From the NCBI GenBank assembly GCA_964458125.1, contig CAYWHE010000039.1, forward strand, positions 1 to 23,527: DNA of 23,527 nt, read 5' to 3'. The stretch is from CAYWHE01 sp964458125 (GTDB lineage Bacteria > Bacteroidota > Bacteroidia > AKYH767-A > OLB10). Each line of letters begins with the position of its first letter. The first letter of the stretch is position 1. The position numbers and the translations under genes were made by a program. Below, piece by piece: positions 1 through 7,668 of this stretch. Under the pieces are notes generated by a model. That model worked only from the letters and a program-made list of their open reading frames with translations, was not told the origin of the DNA and searched no databases.

Positions 1-1
1 A

Positions 2-547
2 ACCATCCGGTTGCTGGCCATACGACCGGTTTCCAGGAGCCAGATTATTCTTTCCAAATTTGTCGCCGGGGCCATCTATACCTTCATCCTGCTGGTCTGG
101 CTGGGAATACTTGCGTTGGCCGTGGGTTTGTTCCTGTTCGGAAAAGGCGACCTGATCGTCCTGAAAAGCGAAGAGCTGGTGATCCTGCAGCAGGATGATG
201 TGTTATGGCGGTTTATGGCGGCCCTCGCGGTGGCCTTTATCGCCCTGCTGCTGGTGGCGTCTTTCAGCATGCTGTTGTCCTGTTTTTCCGATAACAGCAT
301 CGGACCCATCATCACCACCATGGCCGTGATCATTCTCTTCACCATCATCGGCACGATGGATATTCCCTTCTTCGATAAAATCAAGCCTTTTTTATTTACC
401 ACGCACATGGTCGTCTGGAAGAGTTTCTTTGACAACCCCATCCCTGCCGGGCAGATTATCACCAGCCTGTCGGTGTTAACAGGACATATCGTTTTGTTTA
501 TCGGCGCCTCATTGTATTATTTTAACCGGAAGGATATCCTGTCATGA
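2..547 (+). CDS. ABC-2 type transporter permease, 3' part (5' end outside window)
   Basis: Membrane subunit of an ABC transporter, truncated by the left edge. The reading frame is open from base 2 without a stop, and the first visible residues (TIRLLAIRPVSRSQIILSK) match the typical ABC-2 permease segment in which a 'gT..lLl..PvsR..ii..K' stretch precedes a transmembrane helix. I therefore take the TTG at 11 as internal, not as a start. About five hydrophobic spans follow, including residues in FILLVWLGILALAVGLFLF, a span near FMAALAVAFIALLL, one near PIITTMAVIILFTIIG, and a last span before the C-terminal YYFNRKDILS. Its stop codon overlaps the next gene by 4 bp (ATGA), so the two are probably co-transcribed. 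The ATPase partner would lie to the left. The substrate cannot be told; in this phylum such permeases are often loosely annotated as gliding-type or multidrug exporters. Confidence 0.85.
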   Translation, partial: TIRLLAIRPVSRSQIILSKFVAGAIYTFILLVWLGILALAVGLFLFGKGDLIVLKSEELVILQQDDVLWRFMAALAVAFIALLLVASFSMLLSCFSDNSIGPIITTMAVIILFTIIGTMDIPFFDKIKPFLFTTHMVVWKSFFDNPIPAGQIITSLSVLTGHIVLFIGASLYYFNRKDILS

Positions 548-1248
548 ATAGGTTTTGGCTGTACCCGTTGTTCCTCTTACTATGCGGGGTGAGTGCAGGC
601 ATGGCCCAGCAGGATGCCGAGGCTGTGCTGAACGCTGTGGTGAAAAATTACAACAAGGTTCACGACTACCAGGCCGATGTTAAAATCACTGCCGACATTC
701 CCTTCATCCGCATTCTTCCCATGCAGGCAAAAATCTATTTCCGCCAGCCCGGAAACATGAGGCTCATTTCCAGGGGCATTGCTATTTTGCCCCGGCAGGG
801 ATTTGACGAGATGTACAAATCCATCACCGACCGGAAGTCATTTACGGTGGTCCCGCAGGGAACGGAAATTCTGGAAGGGGTTCATGTCAGTATCATCAGC
901 ATTCTTCCTCTGAGCGATACGATGGAAGTCATACTCGGAAAGTTCTGGATTGATCCTGTCCGGAAGGTTATCCTGAAATCGCAGATGACAACCCGTACGA
1001 ACGGTACGGTTACCGCGGCTTATCGCTATGGTGATTATGCCGAATATGGATTACCCGACCGAATGACCTTCCTGGTGGACGTGAAAAAATTCAAAATTCC
1101 CAAAACGGTTGCCGTGGATATCAATACCGTCACGAAGGAAAATACAACTAAAAACAAGGAAGGTAAAAAGGGCAAAATAGAAATTGAACTGTTCCGGTAT
1201 ATCATTAATAAAGGAGTGCCCGATGATGTATTTAAAGAAGCAGATTAG
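544..1248 (+). CDS. LolA-like exported protein (outer membrane lipoprotein-sorting family)
   Basis: A 234-residue protein with a clear Sec signal peptide (about residues 1-21, ending GMAQ). The mature part begins with a helix (AEAVLNAVVKNYNKVHDYQA) followed by alternating beta-strand segments (DVKITADIPF, QAKIYFRQPGNMRLIS). That pattern is typical of the LolA/LolB half-barrel fold that binds lipoprotein acyl chains in the periplasm. The C-terminal part is lysine-rich around residues 200-212. It starts inside the stop codon of the ABC permease (ATGA), so the two probably work together, for example in moving a lipid or lipoprotein out of the inner membrane. Family assignment rests on the helix/strand pattern, length and gene context, with no single diagnostic motif. 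A general lipid-binding periplasmic protein is the main alternative. It converges on the helicase gene with only 28 bp between them. Confidence 0.7.
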   Translation: MNRFWLYPLFLLLCGVSAGMAQQDAEAVLNAVVKNYNKVHDYQADVKITADIPFIRILPMQAKIYFRQPGNMRLISRGIAILPRQGFDEMYKSITDRKSFTVVPQGTEILEGVHVSIISILPLSDTMEVILGKFWIDPVRKVILKSQMTTRTNGTVTAAYRYGDYAEYGLPDRMTFLVDVKKFKIPKTVAVDINTVTKENTTKNKEGKKGKIEIELFRYIINKGVPDDVFKEAD

Positions 1249-1276
1249 GTAATGCGGCGGGAGTTGATGAATAAAA

Positions 1277-2488
1277 TTATTGGCGTGTCGTTTTCTTTCT
1301 TCTGAAGGGCGGTTTTGATCCGGATTTGGGATATTTTTTTGAAGGATCATAAGCCGGGGACTCGCCAAGTTCAGAAGGTACAGCCAGTTTGCGTACCGGT
1401 TCCCCGATCAGTTCCTCGATCTTGTTGAATTTATACTGATCCTCCGGGCTTACAAAAGTGATGGCCACACCGGTGGTAGAAGCGCGGGCCGTTCGTCCGA
1501 CACGATGGATATAGTCTTCGGCATCACCCGGAACATCGTAATTGATGACCAGGCCGATGGAATCAATGTCAATCCCTCTTGATAAAACATCCGTAGCGAC
1601 CAGGATCTGAAGGTTCTTGTTTTTGAACTGCCGCAGCACTTCAATACGTTTTTCCTGGTCCAGGTCAGAATGGATGGCATCCACGTTAAACTTCAGCCTG
1701 TGAAGGGTCCGTTCAAGCTGTTTTACTTTTTCCTTGGTGGAGGAAAAAATAAGAATGGTTGGAATGTTTTTTCCGCTTAGCAATTCCGTCAGGAGCGCCT
1801 CCTTCTGGTTATTAAAAACAATATAGGCGCCCTGCATGACTCCTTCGGCCGGTTTGCTCATGGCAATATTGACCTGCTCGGGATGATGCAGGGTCTTGGC
1901 AGCAAGGGTCCGGATACGGGGTGGCATGGTGGCGGAAAACATCAGCGTTTGTCGTTTGGATGGCAGGTAGCCGATAATTTTAGTGATGTCCTCATTGAAA
2001 CCCATGTCGAGCATGCGGTCTGCTTCATCCAGCACCAGGTGTTTCAGTCCGCTGGTGTTCACATAACCCATGGTCAGGTGGGAAATCAGCCTGCCCGGTG
2101 TGGCGATGATGATGCTGGCACCATGCATCAGGGCCTTTTTCTCCTGGTCGAAGGAGATGCCGTCATTGCCACCGTATATGGCAATGGAACTCACCGGTGA
2201 GAAATAGGCGAAACCCTGCAGGGCTTCATCGATCTGTATGGCCAGTTCCCGTGTCGGGACAACGATGAGGGTGTTGAACTGTTCATCCCTGGTCTGGATG
2301 ATCTTGTTGATGATGGGTAACAGGAAAGCTGCCGTTTTCCCGGTGCCGGTCTGAGCGCAGGCAATCAGGTCTTTGTTTGCCAGGATAAAGGGGATGGTTT
2401 GTTCCTGGATGGGTGTGGGCTGTTCAAATCCCATGGAATGAAGACCCTCCATGAGTTGAGGTTCAAAATGAAAATCAGTAAATTTCAC
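1277..2488 (-). CDS. DEAD-box ATP-dependent RNA helicase, RhlE subfamily
   Basis: Unwinds RNA duplexes using ATP; RhlE-type enzymes act in ribosome assembly and mRNA turnover in the cytoplasm. All family motifs are present (numbered from the chosen start): Q motif GFEQPTPIQ 20-28, motif I AQTGTGKT 45-52, PTRELA about 78-83, DEAD 154-157, SAT 185-187, ATDVLSRGIDID about 298-309 and HRVGRTAR 328-335. The basic tail ending RRKKTTRQ is typical of RhlE and probably binds RNA. I chose the GTG at 2488 because the protein then begins VKFTDFHFEP, the usual RhlE N-terminus. The frame is open further upstream to an ATG at 2620, but those 44 extra residues resemble no helicase sequence and span the putative promoter at 2550-2557. 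The result is 403 residues, normal for the family. Confidence 0.93.
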   Translation of the reverse strand: MKFTDFHFEPQLMEGLHSMGFEQPTPIQEQTIPFILANKDLIACAQTGTGKTAAFLLPIINKIIQTRDEQFNTLIVVPTRELAIQIDEALQGFAYFSPVSSIAIYGGNDGISFDQEKKALMHGASIIIATPGRLISHLTMGYVNTSGLKHLVLDEADRMLDMGFNEDITKIIGYLPSKRQTLMFSATMPPRIRTLAAKTLHHPEQVNIAMSKPAEGVMQGAYIVFNNQKEALLTELLSGKNIPTILIFSSTKEKVKQLERTLHRLKFNVDAIHSDLDQEKRIEVLRQFKNKNLQILVATDVLSRGIDIDSIGLVINYDVPGDAEDYIHRVGRTARASTTGVAITFVSPEDQYKFNKIEELIGEPVRKLAVPSELGESPAYDPSKKYPKSGSKPPFRRKKTTRQ

Positions 2489-2888
2489 AAGGTTGAGGAT
2501 AATGCATAATAAATCCGGCCCGAATGGCCGGTTTTTGGATAAAATCATGCAAAGGTACGCTATTTTGTCAAACGGAAACCGCATCCGGTGAAATGGTTGT
2601 CCGGGGCCATCTCCAGTCACCGGTTGAAAGCCTTTTGCAGGCAGGCGTTTTGAATATCAGGATGACAAGATGCAGCCTTGCTTCGGGAGAGGCGGTTTTG
2701 ATTTTTGATTATAACCAAATGGAGGGGAATTAACCATATGCCCGGAAATCATGATTAAAACCGTTTTAAAAATCGAAAATCTAAATCAGCATTCCTTGTT
2801 TTCAATTCCATCAAAATCGCAGATCCGCCATACCGGGTCATGCATTAATTTACAGAAGGGCGGGTGATCATGAAATCCGGGTACCTGG
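2489..2888. other. Intergenic gap between helicase start and CHU_C protein stop
   Basis: A 400-bp stretch holding the helicase -7 box and a CAGGCAGG octamer at 2638-2645. A 69-codon frame at 2524-2733 (+) has no recognisable sequence, no signal peptide and an unusual residue mix, so I do not call it. The part from about 2740 to 2880 is AT-rich and shows no clear terminator hairpin for the gene to its right. Confidence 0.5.
2550..2557 (-). promoter_or_regulatory. Bacteroidota -7 box upstream of the helicase
   Basis: Read on the minus strand this is TACCTTTG, an exact TAnnTTTG match. It lies about 60 nt before the GTG start of the helicase. I see no TTG at the usual -33 distance, so the promoter would rest on the -7 element alone. 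Confidence 0.5.
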
Positions 2889-4562
2889 TTAACGGATCAA
2901 CAGCAACCTGCCTGTTTTATCTTTCGGTTTTTGGTTCCCGGATCTGAAAACGACCTTCCAAATGTATGTCCCTTCTGCGACGGGATGCCCCCGGGTCATG
3001 CCATTCCATCCATCGGGAAGCCGGTCACTCAGAAAGACCAGTCCGCCCCAGCGGTTGAAGATTTCCAGATGAAAGGAGGTGATTCCGGCTCCATAGCCGA
3101 AAAAAACATCGTTGAACCCGTCATCGTTGGGCGTGAATGCGGATGGAAACAGGACATCCTGCAGGCAGTTCGAGGTGATGTTTATGCTGTCGCTGGCCGT
3201 ACATCCCGAAGCATCAGTCACGAGAACGGAATAGGTCCCGGGTTGACCGGCTGTAAAAAAAGCCTGGTTGCTGCCGTCCTGCCAGAGGCAGGCAGAAAAA
3301 TTTCCCGGGTTCAGGATGACTTGTTCCTGCCCGCACTGTTCCCGGTCCGGGCCCAGATCGATCCGGAAATAGCCGGTATCGGCAATGATGGTTTCGGCGG
3401 AAGCCGTGCAGCCTTTGCTATCAGTAACGGTAACCGTATATGATCCTGAGGCCAGGTTGACAGGAACCGGAACCGTGCTGCCGGTATTCCAGGCAAACTG
3501 GTAAGGCACCGTGCCCCCGGAACCGGAAGCCATGGCCATTCCTTTCTGTTTGCCGCAGGTATCCGGCAAGGAAGCAACCGTAACCACAACGGGCGGTGAA
3601 GCCGGAACCACGGCTTGAAGATTCACGCTGCAGCCAAAGCTGTCCTGTACGGTAATCATATAAGTACCGGCCGCCAGCCCGGTGGCCGTTAACCCGCTGC
3701 CGACATTCGGCATCCAGCTGTATGTCAGCGGTGCCGCTCCCCCGGTTACGTTTAGGGTAATCGTTCCATCCGGTATGGTACAGCCGGCAGGCGTTGACTG
3801 AACGGCCGGAATTGGAAGAGGCGGTTTGTCGAGTATGGTGATCTGGTCGAAGGCGAATCCGTCGTAATTGTTGCAGGTTGTTCCCGAACCAAAGGTGAAC
3901 CGGAAAAGCACCTGGGGTTTCCCGGCCAGGAACGGCATGGCATGGATGGCGGTAACCCAGCCATTGCTGCCCAGTCCGCCCAGGCAGTTGCCGGAAGTGG
4001 GTTGTATGTTTCCAGACCAGCCATCGTTCGGGTTGGCAAAGGAGGATAAGTTGATAATGCCCTGGTGATTGTACCAGTTGTTGTTGATGCAGTCTGACGG
4101 GTCGCTTTCTCTGCCAACGGTTGACCAGGAAGAGCCTCCATTGATGGAATACTGAAAATTTCCCCCGTCGTATAATTTCTCCGTTTCCCAGAAAATTTTA
4201 AACATGATCACGGGCAGTCCCACCGCGGAGAAATCAAAACACGGACTTTGCACAAAGGAACGCTCGCCGGCATTGTAAAAGGAATTGCCGGTTCCTCCGG
4301 TGATCCAGCATTTTAACCCGCTGGCCGCATTGGAAATTACGGGTTTTGCAGGCGTTCCCCAGGCCCAGTCATCGGCAATGCCTCCGGAAGTCCAACCACC
4401 GTTACTGCTTTCAAAATCTTCGTTGTACGGAAATGCAGAAACAGGAGAGGTGCATTGGGCCGATGAGGTTCCCCCCTGAAGCAGGAAGTAAAGAATAAAA
4501 AGCATAAAACAGAATGGCTTTTTATGCTGAGAAACCAATAGAAACAAGAAATTGCCCGTCAT
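2889..4562 (-). CDS. Secreted SprB-repeat protein with gliding-motility type C-terminal domain (T9SS cargo)
   Basis: A 557-residue surface or secreted protein. Residues 1-36 form a signal peptide ending SSAQ; an internal ATG at 4505 would give a shorter one without the KK n-region. Residues about 45-245 are a beta-rich, Trp/Gly-rich module starting FPYNEDFES, like MAM or adhesin-type jelly-roll domains. Residues about 252-320 and 326-392 are two SprB-like repeats, each with a GG..P..Y.W core followed by G.Y..TV.D..GC. Residues about 398-465 form a third Ig-like unit, and 470-557 a CHU_C/TIGR04131-type domain (FPSAFTPNDDGFND, then FNRWGG, GWNG, GTYIW). That domain is known as a type IX secretion sorting signal, so export across the outer membrane and attachment or release at the surface is expected. 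The ligand is unknown. It stands alone, with no gliding genes beside it. Confidence 0.9.
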   Translation of the reverse strand: MTGNFLFLLVSQHKKPFCFMLFILYFLLQGGTSSAQCTSPVSAFPYNEDFESSNGGWTSGGIADDWAWGTPAKPVISNAASGLKCWITGGTGNSFYNAGERSFVQSPCFDFSAVGLPVIMFKIFWETEKLYDGGNFQYSINGGSSWSTVGRESDPSDCINNNWYNHQGIINLSSFANPNDGWSGNIQPTSGNCLGGLGSNGWVTAIHAMPFLAGKPQVLFRFTFGSGTTCNNYDGFAFDQITILDKPPLPIPAVQSTPAGCTIPDGTITLNVTGGAAPLTYSWMPNVGSGLTATGLAAGTYMITVQDSFGCSVNLQAVVPASPPVVVTVASLPDTCGKQKGMAMASGSGGTVPYQFAWNTGSTVPVPVNLASGSYTVTVTDSKGCTASAETIIADTGYFRIDLGPDREQCGQEQVILNPGNFSACLWQDGSNQAFFTAGQPGTYSVLVTDASGCTASDSINITSNCLQDVLFPSAFTPNDDGFNDVFFGYGAGITSFHLEIFNRWGGLVFLSDRLPDGWNGMTRGHPVAEGTYIWKVVFRSGNQKPKDKTGRLLLIR

Positions 4563-4717
4563 CAGTTTGAGAAATGTTTTGTGGGCATCGCAGGTGTTTG
4601 GAGGAAAGGGTCAGGGAGGTTATGGCTGCAATCAGAAACCGTGAACACAATCAGTACTGCCTTTCCGGAGTTCTTCTTCTTTCAGCGTGAGTTCCGCGGT
4701 GCTTGAAGTGGAGAAAT

Positions 4718-5245
4718 TCACTCTTTAAGACTTAATTGCATTTGTCTTTTTTTCTGGTCTATCTGAATGATTTTCGCCTGGTAAGTTTCATCGGGTTTGA
4801 AAAAATCAAGAGCCGTTTGACCGTCCCTGACATCCTGCACATCGGAAACATGAATCAGTCCTTCCAGTCCGGGTTTTAATTCCAGGAAGGCGCCATAAGG
4901 TTTGACTTCGGTAACATGTCCAACTACGGTATCACCGGCATGGTAATGATGAATCAACGATTCCCAGGGGTGTGGATGCATCTGTCGCAGGCTGAATTTT
5001 AACTGATGCCCGGTTTCTTCCTTCCCGATCAGCTTTACTTTTATTTTTTGATTCACATGCAGGTGATCCTCCACTTCCTTTATCCGGCCATAGGTGATTT
5101 CACTGATATGCAGCAAACCGCTGATGGAACCAACCTGGATAAACGCACCGTACCGGGTTATACGAATCACCTTTCCTTCCAGTGTATCGCCTGTCCGGAT
5201 ACGGTTGAAGAAACGCAATTGGTTTTCGGTGAGTTTTTTTTCCAT
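4718..5245 (-). CDS. S1 RNA-binding domain protein (two S1 domains)
   Basis: A 175-residue cytoplasmic protein made almost wholly of two S1/OB-fold RNA-binding domains. The first covers about residues 18-88 (GDTLEGKVIRITRYGAFIQV then GLLHISEI), the second about 102-174 (GDTVVGHVTEVKPYGAFLEL then GLEGLIHVSDV). Both keep the G.V..I..YGAF and GL.H.S signatures. It is far shorter than ribosomal protein S1 and lacks the nuclease parts of PNPase or RNase R, so it is a stand-alone S1 protein. RNA chaperoning or translation-related binding is likely, but no specific role can be assigned. A strong Bacteroidota promoter sits directly upstream (5265-5294). The 155 bp after its stop show no gene. Confidence 0.88.
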   Translation of the reverse strand: MEKKLTENQLRFFNRIRTGDTLEGKVIRITRYGAFIQVGSISGLLHISEITYGRIKEVEDHLHVNQKIKVKLIGKEETGHQLKFSLRQMHPHPWESLIHHYHAGDTVVGHVTEVKPYGAFLELKPGLEGLIHVSDVQDVRDGQTALDFFKPDETYQAKIIQIDQKKRQMQLSLKE

Positions 5246-5264
5246 GAAATGGAAGGAGGAAATG

Positions 5265-5294
5265 CAAAGGTAAGGTTTTTGGGGAAAAGTTCAA
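5265..5294 (-). promoter_or_regulatory. Complete Bacteroidota-type promoter for the S1 gene
   Basis: On the minus strand a TTG (5292-5294) is followed after 19 nt by TACCTTTG (5265-5272). This fits the TTG-N19-TAnnTTTG pattern of the phylum's primary sigma factor. The ATG of the S1 gene is 20 nt downstream of the box, which leaves a very short leader. It is the best promoter match in the window. Confidence 0.7.
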
Positions 5295-5320
5295 TCCTTG
5301 TTGAATTCCGTGATTGGCGG

Positions 5321-5360
5321 CCTGCCTGACCTTGCAGGCGCGTTTGCAACGGCAGGCAGG
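5321..5360. repeat. 40-bp imperfect palindrome with CCTGCCTG / CAGGCAGG arms
   Basis: The outer arms CCTGCCTG (5321-5328) and CAGGCAGG (5353-5360) are exact inverted copies. Nested inside are TTGCA (5332-5336) and TGCAA (5345-5349) around an 8-nt loop. A further direct copy of CCTGCCTG lies at 5402-5409. It sits in the divergent gap between the S1 gene and the membrane-protein pair. It is upstream of both promoters, so it does not look like a terminator of either gene. Confidence 0.6.
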
Positions 5361-5516
5361 AGACGTCAGCAACGAACAGCCCATCAGGACGAGACGGAAA
5401 GCCTGCCTGGACCGCCGGCCACGGGCCATGTACTTGTTGCGTCAACTGCATGGGCGGTAGCCCGGCTGTTCTGAATAAAGATTTACATCCCCTTTTACTA
5501 TATTGCACAAAAATAA

Positions 5517-6521
5517 TTGGCGGTGCATCATATCCTGAACGATTTAAGGAAGGCCTCCCTGTTGGATGACGAAACCTGCAACCGGGTAACCGAAGCGGAA
5601 AAGCGGGAATTGTTTTCTGTTCACTGGCATATCCGGACCTTGTTATATTCAGGTGTGACACTTTTGGCTGGCGGAACCGGGATGCTGATTTATAAAAATA
5701 TCGACACCATCGGTCATGCCCTGCTGATCACCTTAACCGGTTTGGCTGCTGCGGCCTGTCTTGTTTATTGTATTCTCAAGGCCAGGCCTTATTCCAAACA
5801 GAAGGTGGAATCTCCGGGAATGGTTTACGATTACATCCTGTTGCTGGGCTGTCTCCTTTTTCTTTCCTTTCTCGGCTACCTGCAATGGCAGTACACCCTT
5901 TTTGGAATCCGTTACGGACTGTCTGCTTTCATTCCTGCGTTGGTGCTGCTAACCGCGGCCTACCGTTTCGATCACCTGGGAGTGCTTGCCCTAGGCCTGA
6001 CCCTGTTTTCATCCTGGCTGGGCATAACCATTACCCCGCTGGACATGCTGAGCGGAAATGATTTCGGATCCCTGCAGGTTATTTATACAGGTTTGGTTTT
6101 GTCTTTATTGTTTGGCGCTTGTGTTTATCTGCACCGGAAAAAGGAATTTAAAAAACATTTCGACTTCACCTATATGAACTTCGCCTCCCACCTGGCCGGT
6201 ATTGCCTGCCTGGCCGGTTTATTTACGACGGGTTCATGGATCTGGTGGGGACTGTTAACGGCGGTTAGCATATTTTTTATATACCGGTATGCCATTACGG
6301 AACGCTCCTTTTATTTCATGCTGGTGGCATTGGTGTATGGTTATACCGGCGGAGCCTGGATCATCACGATCAGACTTTTTAAATGGTTGCCCGATATCTT
6401 ATCCGTTTACCTCATCTTTATTTTTTACATCACATCCTGTATGATGCTGATACGTTTCCTTAAAAAAATAAGAAATGAATTCCGTCATGAAGACCTGGTA
6501 TTACCGGAACAACATCCATAA
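5517..6521 (+). CDS. Polytopic membrane protein, DUF2157-like
   Basis: A 334-residue integral membrane protein of unknown function. A soluble N-terminal helix of about 38 residues (HHILNDLRKASLLDDETC) precedes roughly ten hydrophobic spans, starting near residues 41-58, 65-87, 104-121 and 132-147 and ending near 293-313. A short N-terminal helical segment followed by many helices is the architecture of DUF2157 proteins; this assignment is from pattern, not a motif. No ATG is available at the 5' end: an in-frame TAA lies at 5514, so the start is TTG 5517 or GTG 5523. Its 3' end overlaps the next gene by 47 bp, which implies co-transcription and translational coupling. I see no catalytic motif. 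Confidence 0.7.
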   Translation: MAVHHILNDLRKASLLDDETCNRVTEAEKRELFSVHWHIRTLLYSGVTLLAGGTGMLIYKNIDTIGHALLITLTGLAAAACLVYCILKARPYSKQKVESPGMVYDYILLLGCLLFLSFLGYLQWQYTLFGIRYGLSAFIPALVLLTAAYRFDHLGVLALGLTLFSSWLGITITPLDMLSGNDFGSLQVIYTGLVLSLLFGACVYLHRKKEFKKHFDFTYMNFASHLAGIACLAGLFTTGSWIWWGLLTAVSIFFIYRYAITERSFYFMLVALVYGYTGGAWIITIRLFKWLPDILSVYLIFIFYITSCMMLIRFLKKIRNEFRHEDLVLPEQHP

Positions 6522-7668
6522 CCTTCTGGTCCTGGAGCAGGCAGGCAGCTGGTTTCGCAAGGGATTGATCAGCTCCGGGCAGTATTTCAGCATACACGCT
6601 GCCAGTCGTCCTGCATATAAGCGTTCCAACTTTTTTATAAGGGCCGGTATGTTTATTTTAACGGCGATCGCCTTTTCCGGCAGTTTTGGTTTATTCGGAT
6701 TAATCCTGAATATTTTTGACGGGGAAACGGGAATGAAAGTAATGCTTTTGCTTGCTTCCGCCTTGAGTTTTTTTATCCTGCACATGTTCATCCGGGAAAA
6801 AGGACATTTTTGTACCGGAGTGGATGATGCCCTGTTATATTGCGGGTTGTTACTGCTGATCACCTTTATACAGCTCTCCTTTAATCATCTCAACGATGAT
6901 TTTATATTGTTTTTATGCCTGAGTACATTCCCGGTTCTGTTGGCGGCATCGGTATTATTCATCGACCGCCTGTTATCCCTGCTGTCGTTTTTCTGCCTGC
7001 TCGCCATCATTTTTATTTTGGCCCTGAAAACCGGATCCATTGGCAGGATGTTGATGCCGTTTATCGTCATGTTTTTTTCTGCCGGGATTTATCTGTTGAC
7101 CAGGAAAAAAAGCAAAGATGACAATCTGGTCCTTTGGAATGAATGTTTTAGTTACGTCAGTTATGCAGCCATGGCCGTGTTTTACCTGGCTGGAAATTAT
7201 TTTGTGGTGAGGGAGGGTAATGCCCTTTTGCAGGGTGCAACTTTACAGGAAGGGGAGGACATTCCGATGGCGTTTATATTTTATGCCTGGACCTTTTTGT
7301 TGCCTGTTGCCTATTGCTGGGCGGGATTAAAAAGAAAGGAGTATGCTTTTCTGAATGCGGGTCTCCTGTTTGTTTTCGGCGCTGTTTTAACCCTGCGTTA
7401 TTATTACTCCGTAGTCCCCCTGGAATGGGCGTTACTTGCCGGAGGACTTATTTTATTTTCCGGCAGCACCTGGGCCTGGTATTATCTTAAGGAACCGAAA
7501 TATGGCATTACCTCAACGGAAGATTCCTATCAGGCATCCCTGTTGAAACTCGCTGCCGAATCACTCGTGATCGCCCAGACCTTCGGACATGATGCAGTTG
7601 TTAAAAAGGAAGGCACTGCGTTTGGAGACGGGGAGTTCGGAGGCGGGGGAGCGGGAGGAAAATACTGA
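6475..7668 (+). CDS. Polytopic membrane protein with glycine-rich C-terminal tail, partner of the preceding gene
   Basis: A 397-residue membrane protein. Like its neighbour it begins with a soluble helical segment (LLVLEQAGSWFRKGLISSGQ, about 17-36) before the first span near residue 55, then shows about ten hydrophobic helices to residue 337. The C-terminal 60 residues are probably cytoplasmic: a helical part (YQASLLKLAAESLVIAQTF), then a glycine-rich end FGGGGAGGKY. Tails of the form FGGGGAGG plus an aromatic residue recur in unrelated bacterial membrane proteins (for example TPM-domain proteins). The similar layout suggests the pair are diverged paralogues forming a heteromeric complex, which is inference. 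The start is ATG 6475; ATG 6487 (MKTWYY) is an alternative. It ends flush against the stop codon of the convergent J-protein gene. Confidence 0.7.
   Translation: MNSVMKTWYYRNNIHNLLVLEQAGSWFRKGLISSGQYFSIHAASRPAYKRSNFFIRAGMFILTAIAFSGSFGLFGLILNIFDGETGMKVMLLLASALSFFILHMFIREKGHFCTGVDDALLYCGLLLLITFIQLSFNHLNDDFILFLCLSTFPVLLAASVLFIDRLLSLLSFFCLLAIIFILALKTGSIGRMLMPFIVMFFSAGIYLLTRKKSKDDNLVLWNECFSYVSYAAMAVFYLAGNYFVVREGNALLQGATLQEGEDIPMAFIFYAWTFLLPVAYCWAGLKRKEYAFLNAGLLFVFGAVLTLRYYYSVVPLEWALLAGGLILFSGSTWAWYYLKEPKYGITSTEDSYQASLLKLAAESLVIAQTFGHDAVVKKEGTAFGDGEFGGGGAGGKY

Noticed and set aside
2524..2733. Small 69-codon plus-strand frame upstream of the helicase
   Set aside because: No homology, signal peptide, promoter or coding character; it overlaps the helicase promoter region.
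4638..4721. Frame after the S1 gene encoding ELTLKEEELRKG, reminiscent of the S1 C-terminus LSLKE
   Set aside because: It is out of frame and only 27 codons long, and the S1 protein already ends at a normal place. The resemblance is short enough to be chance.
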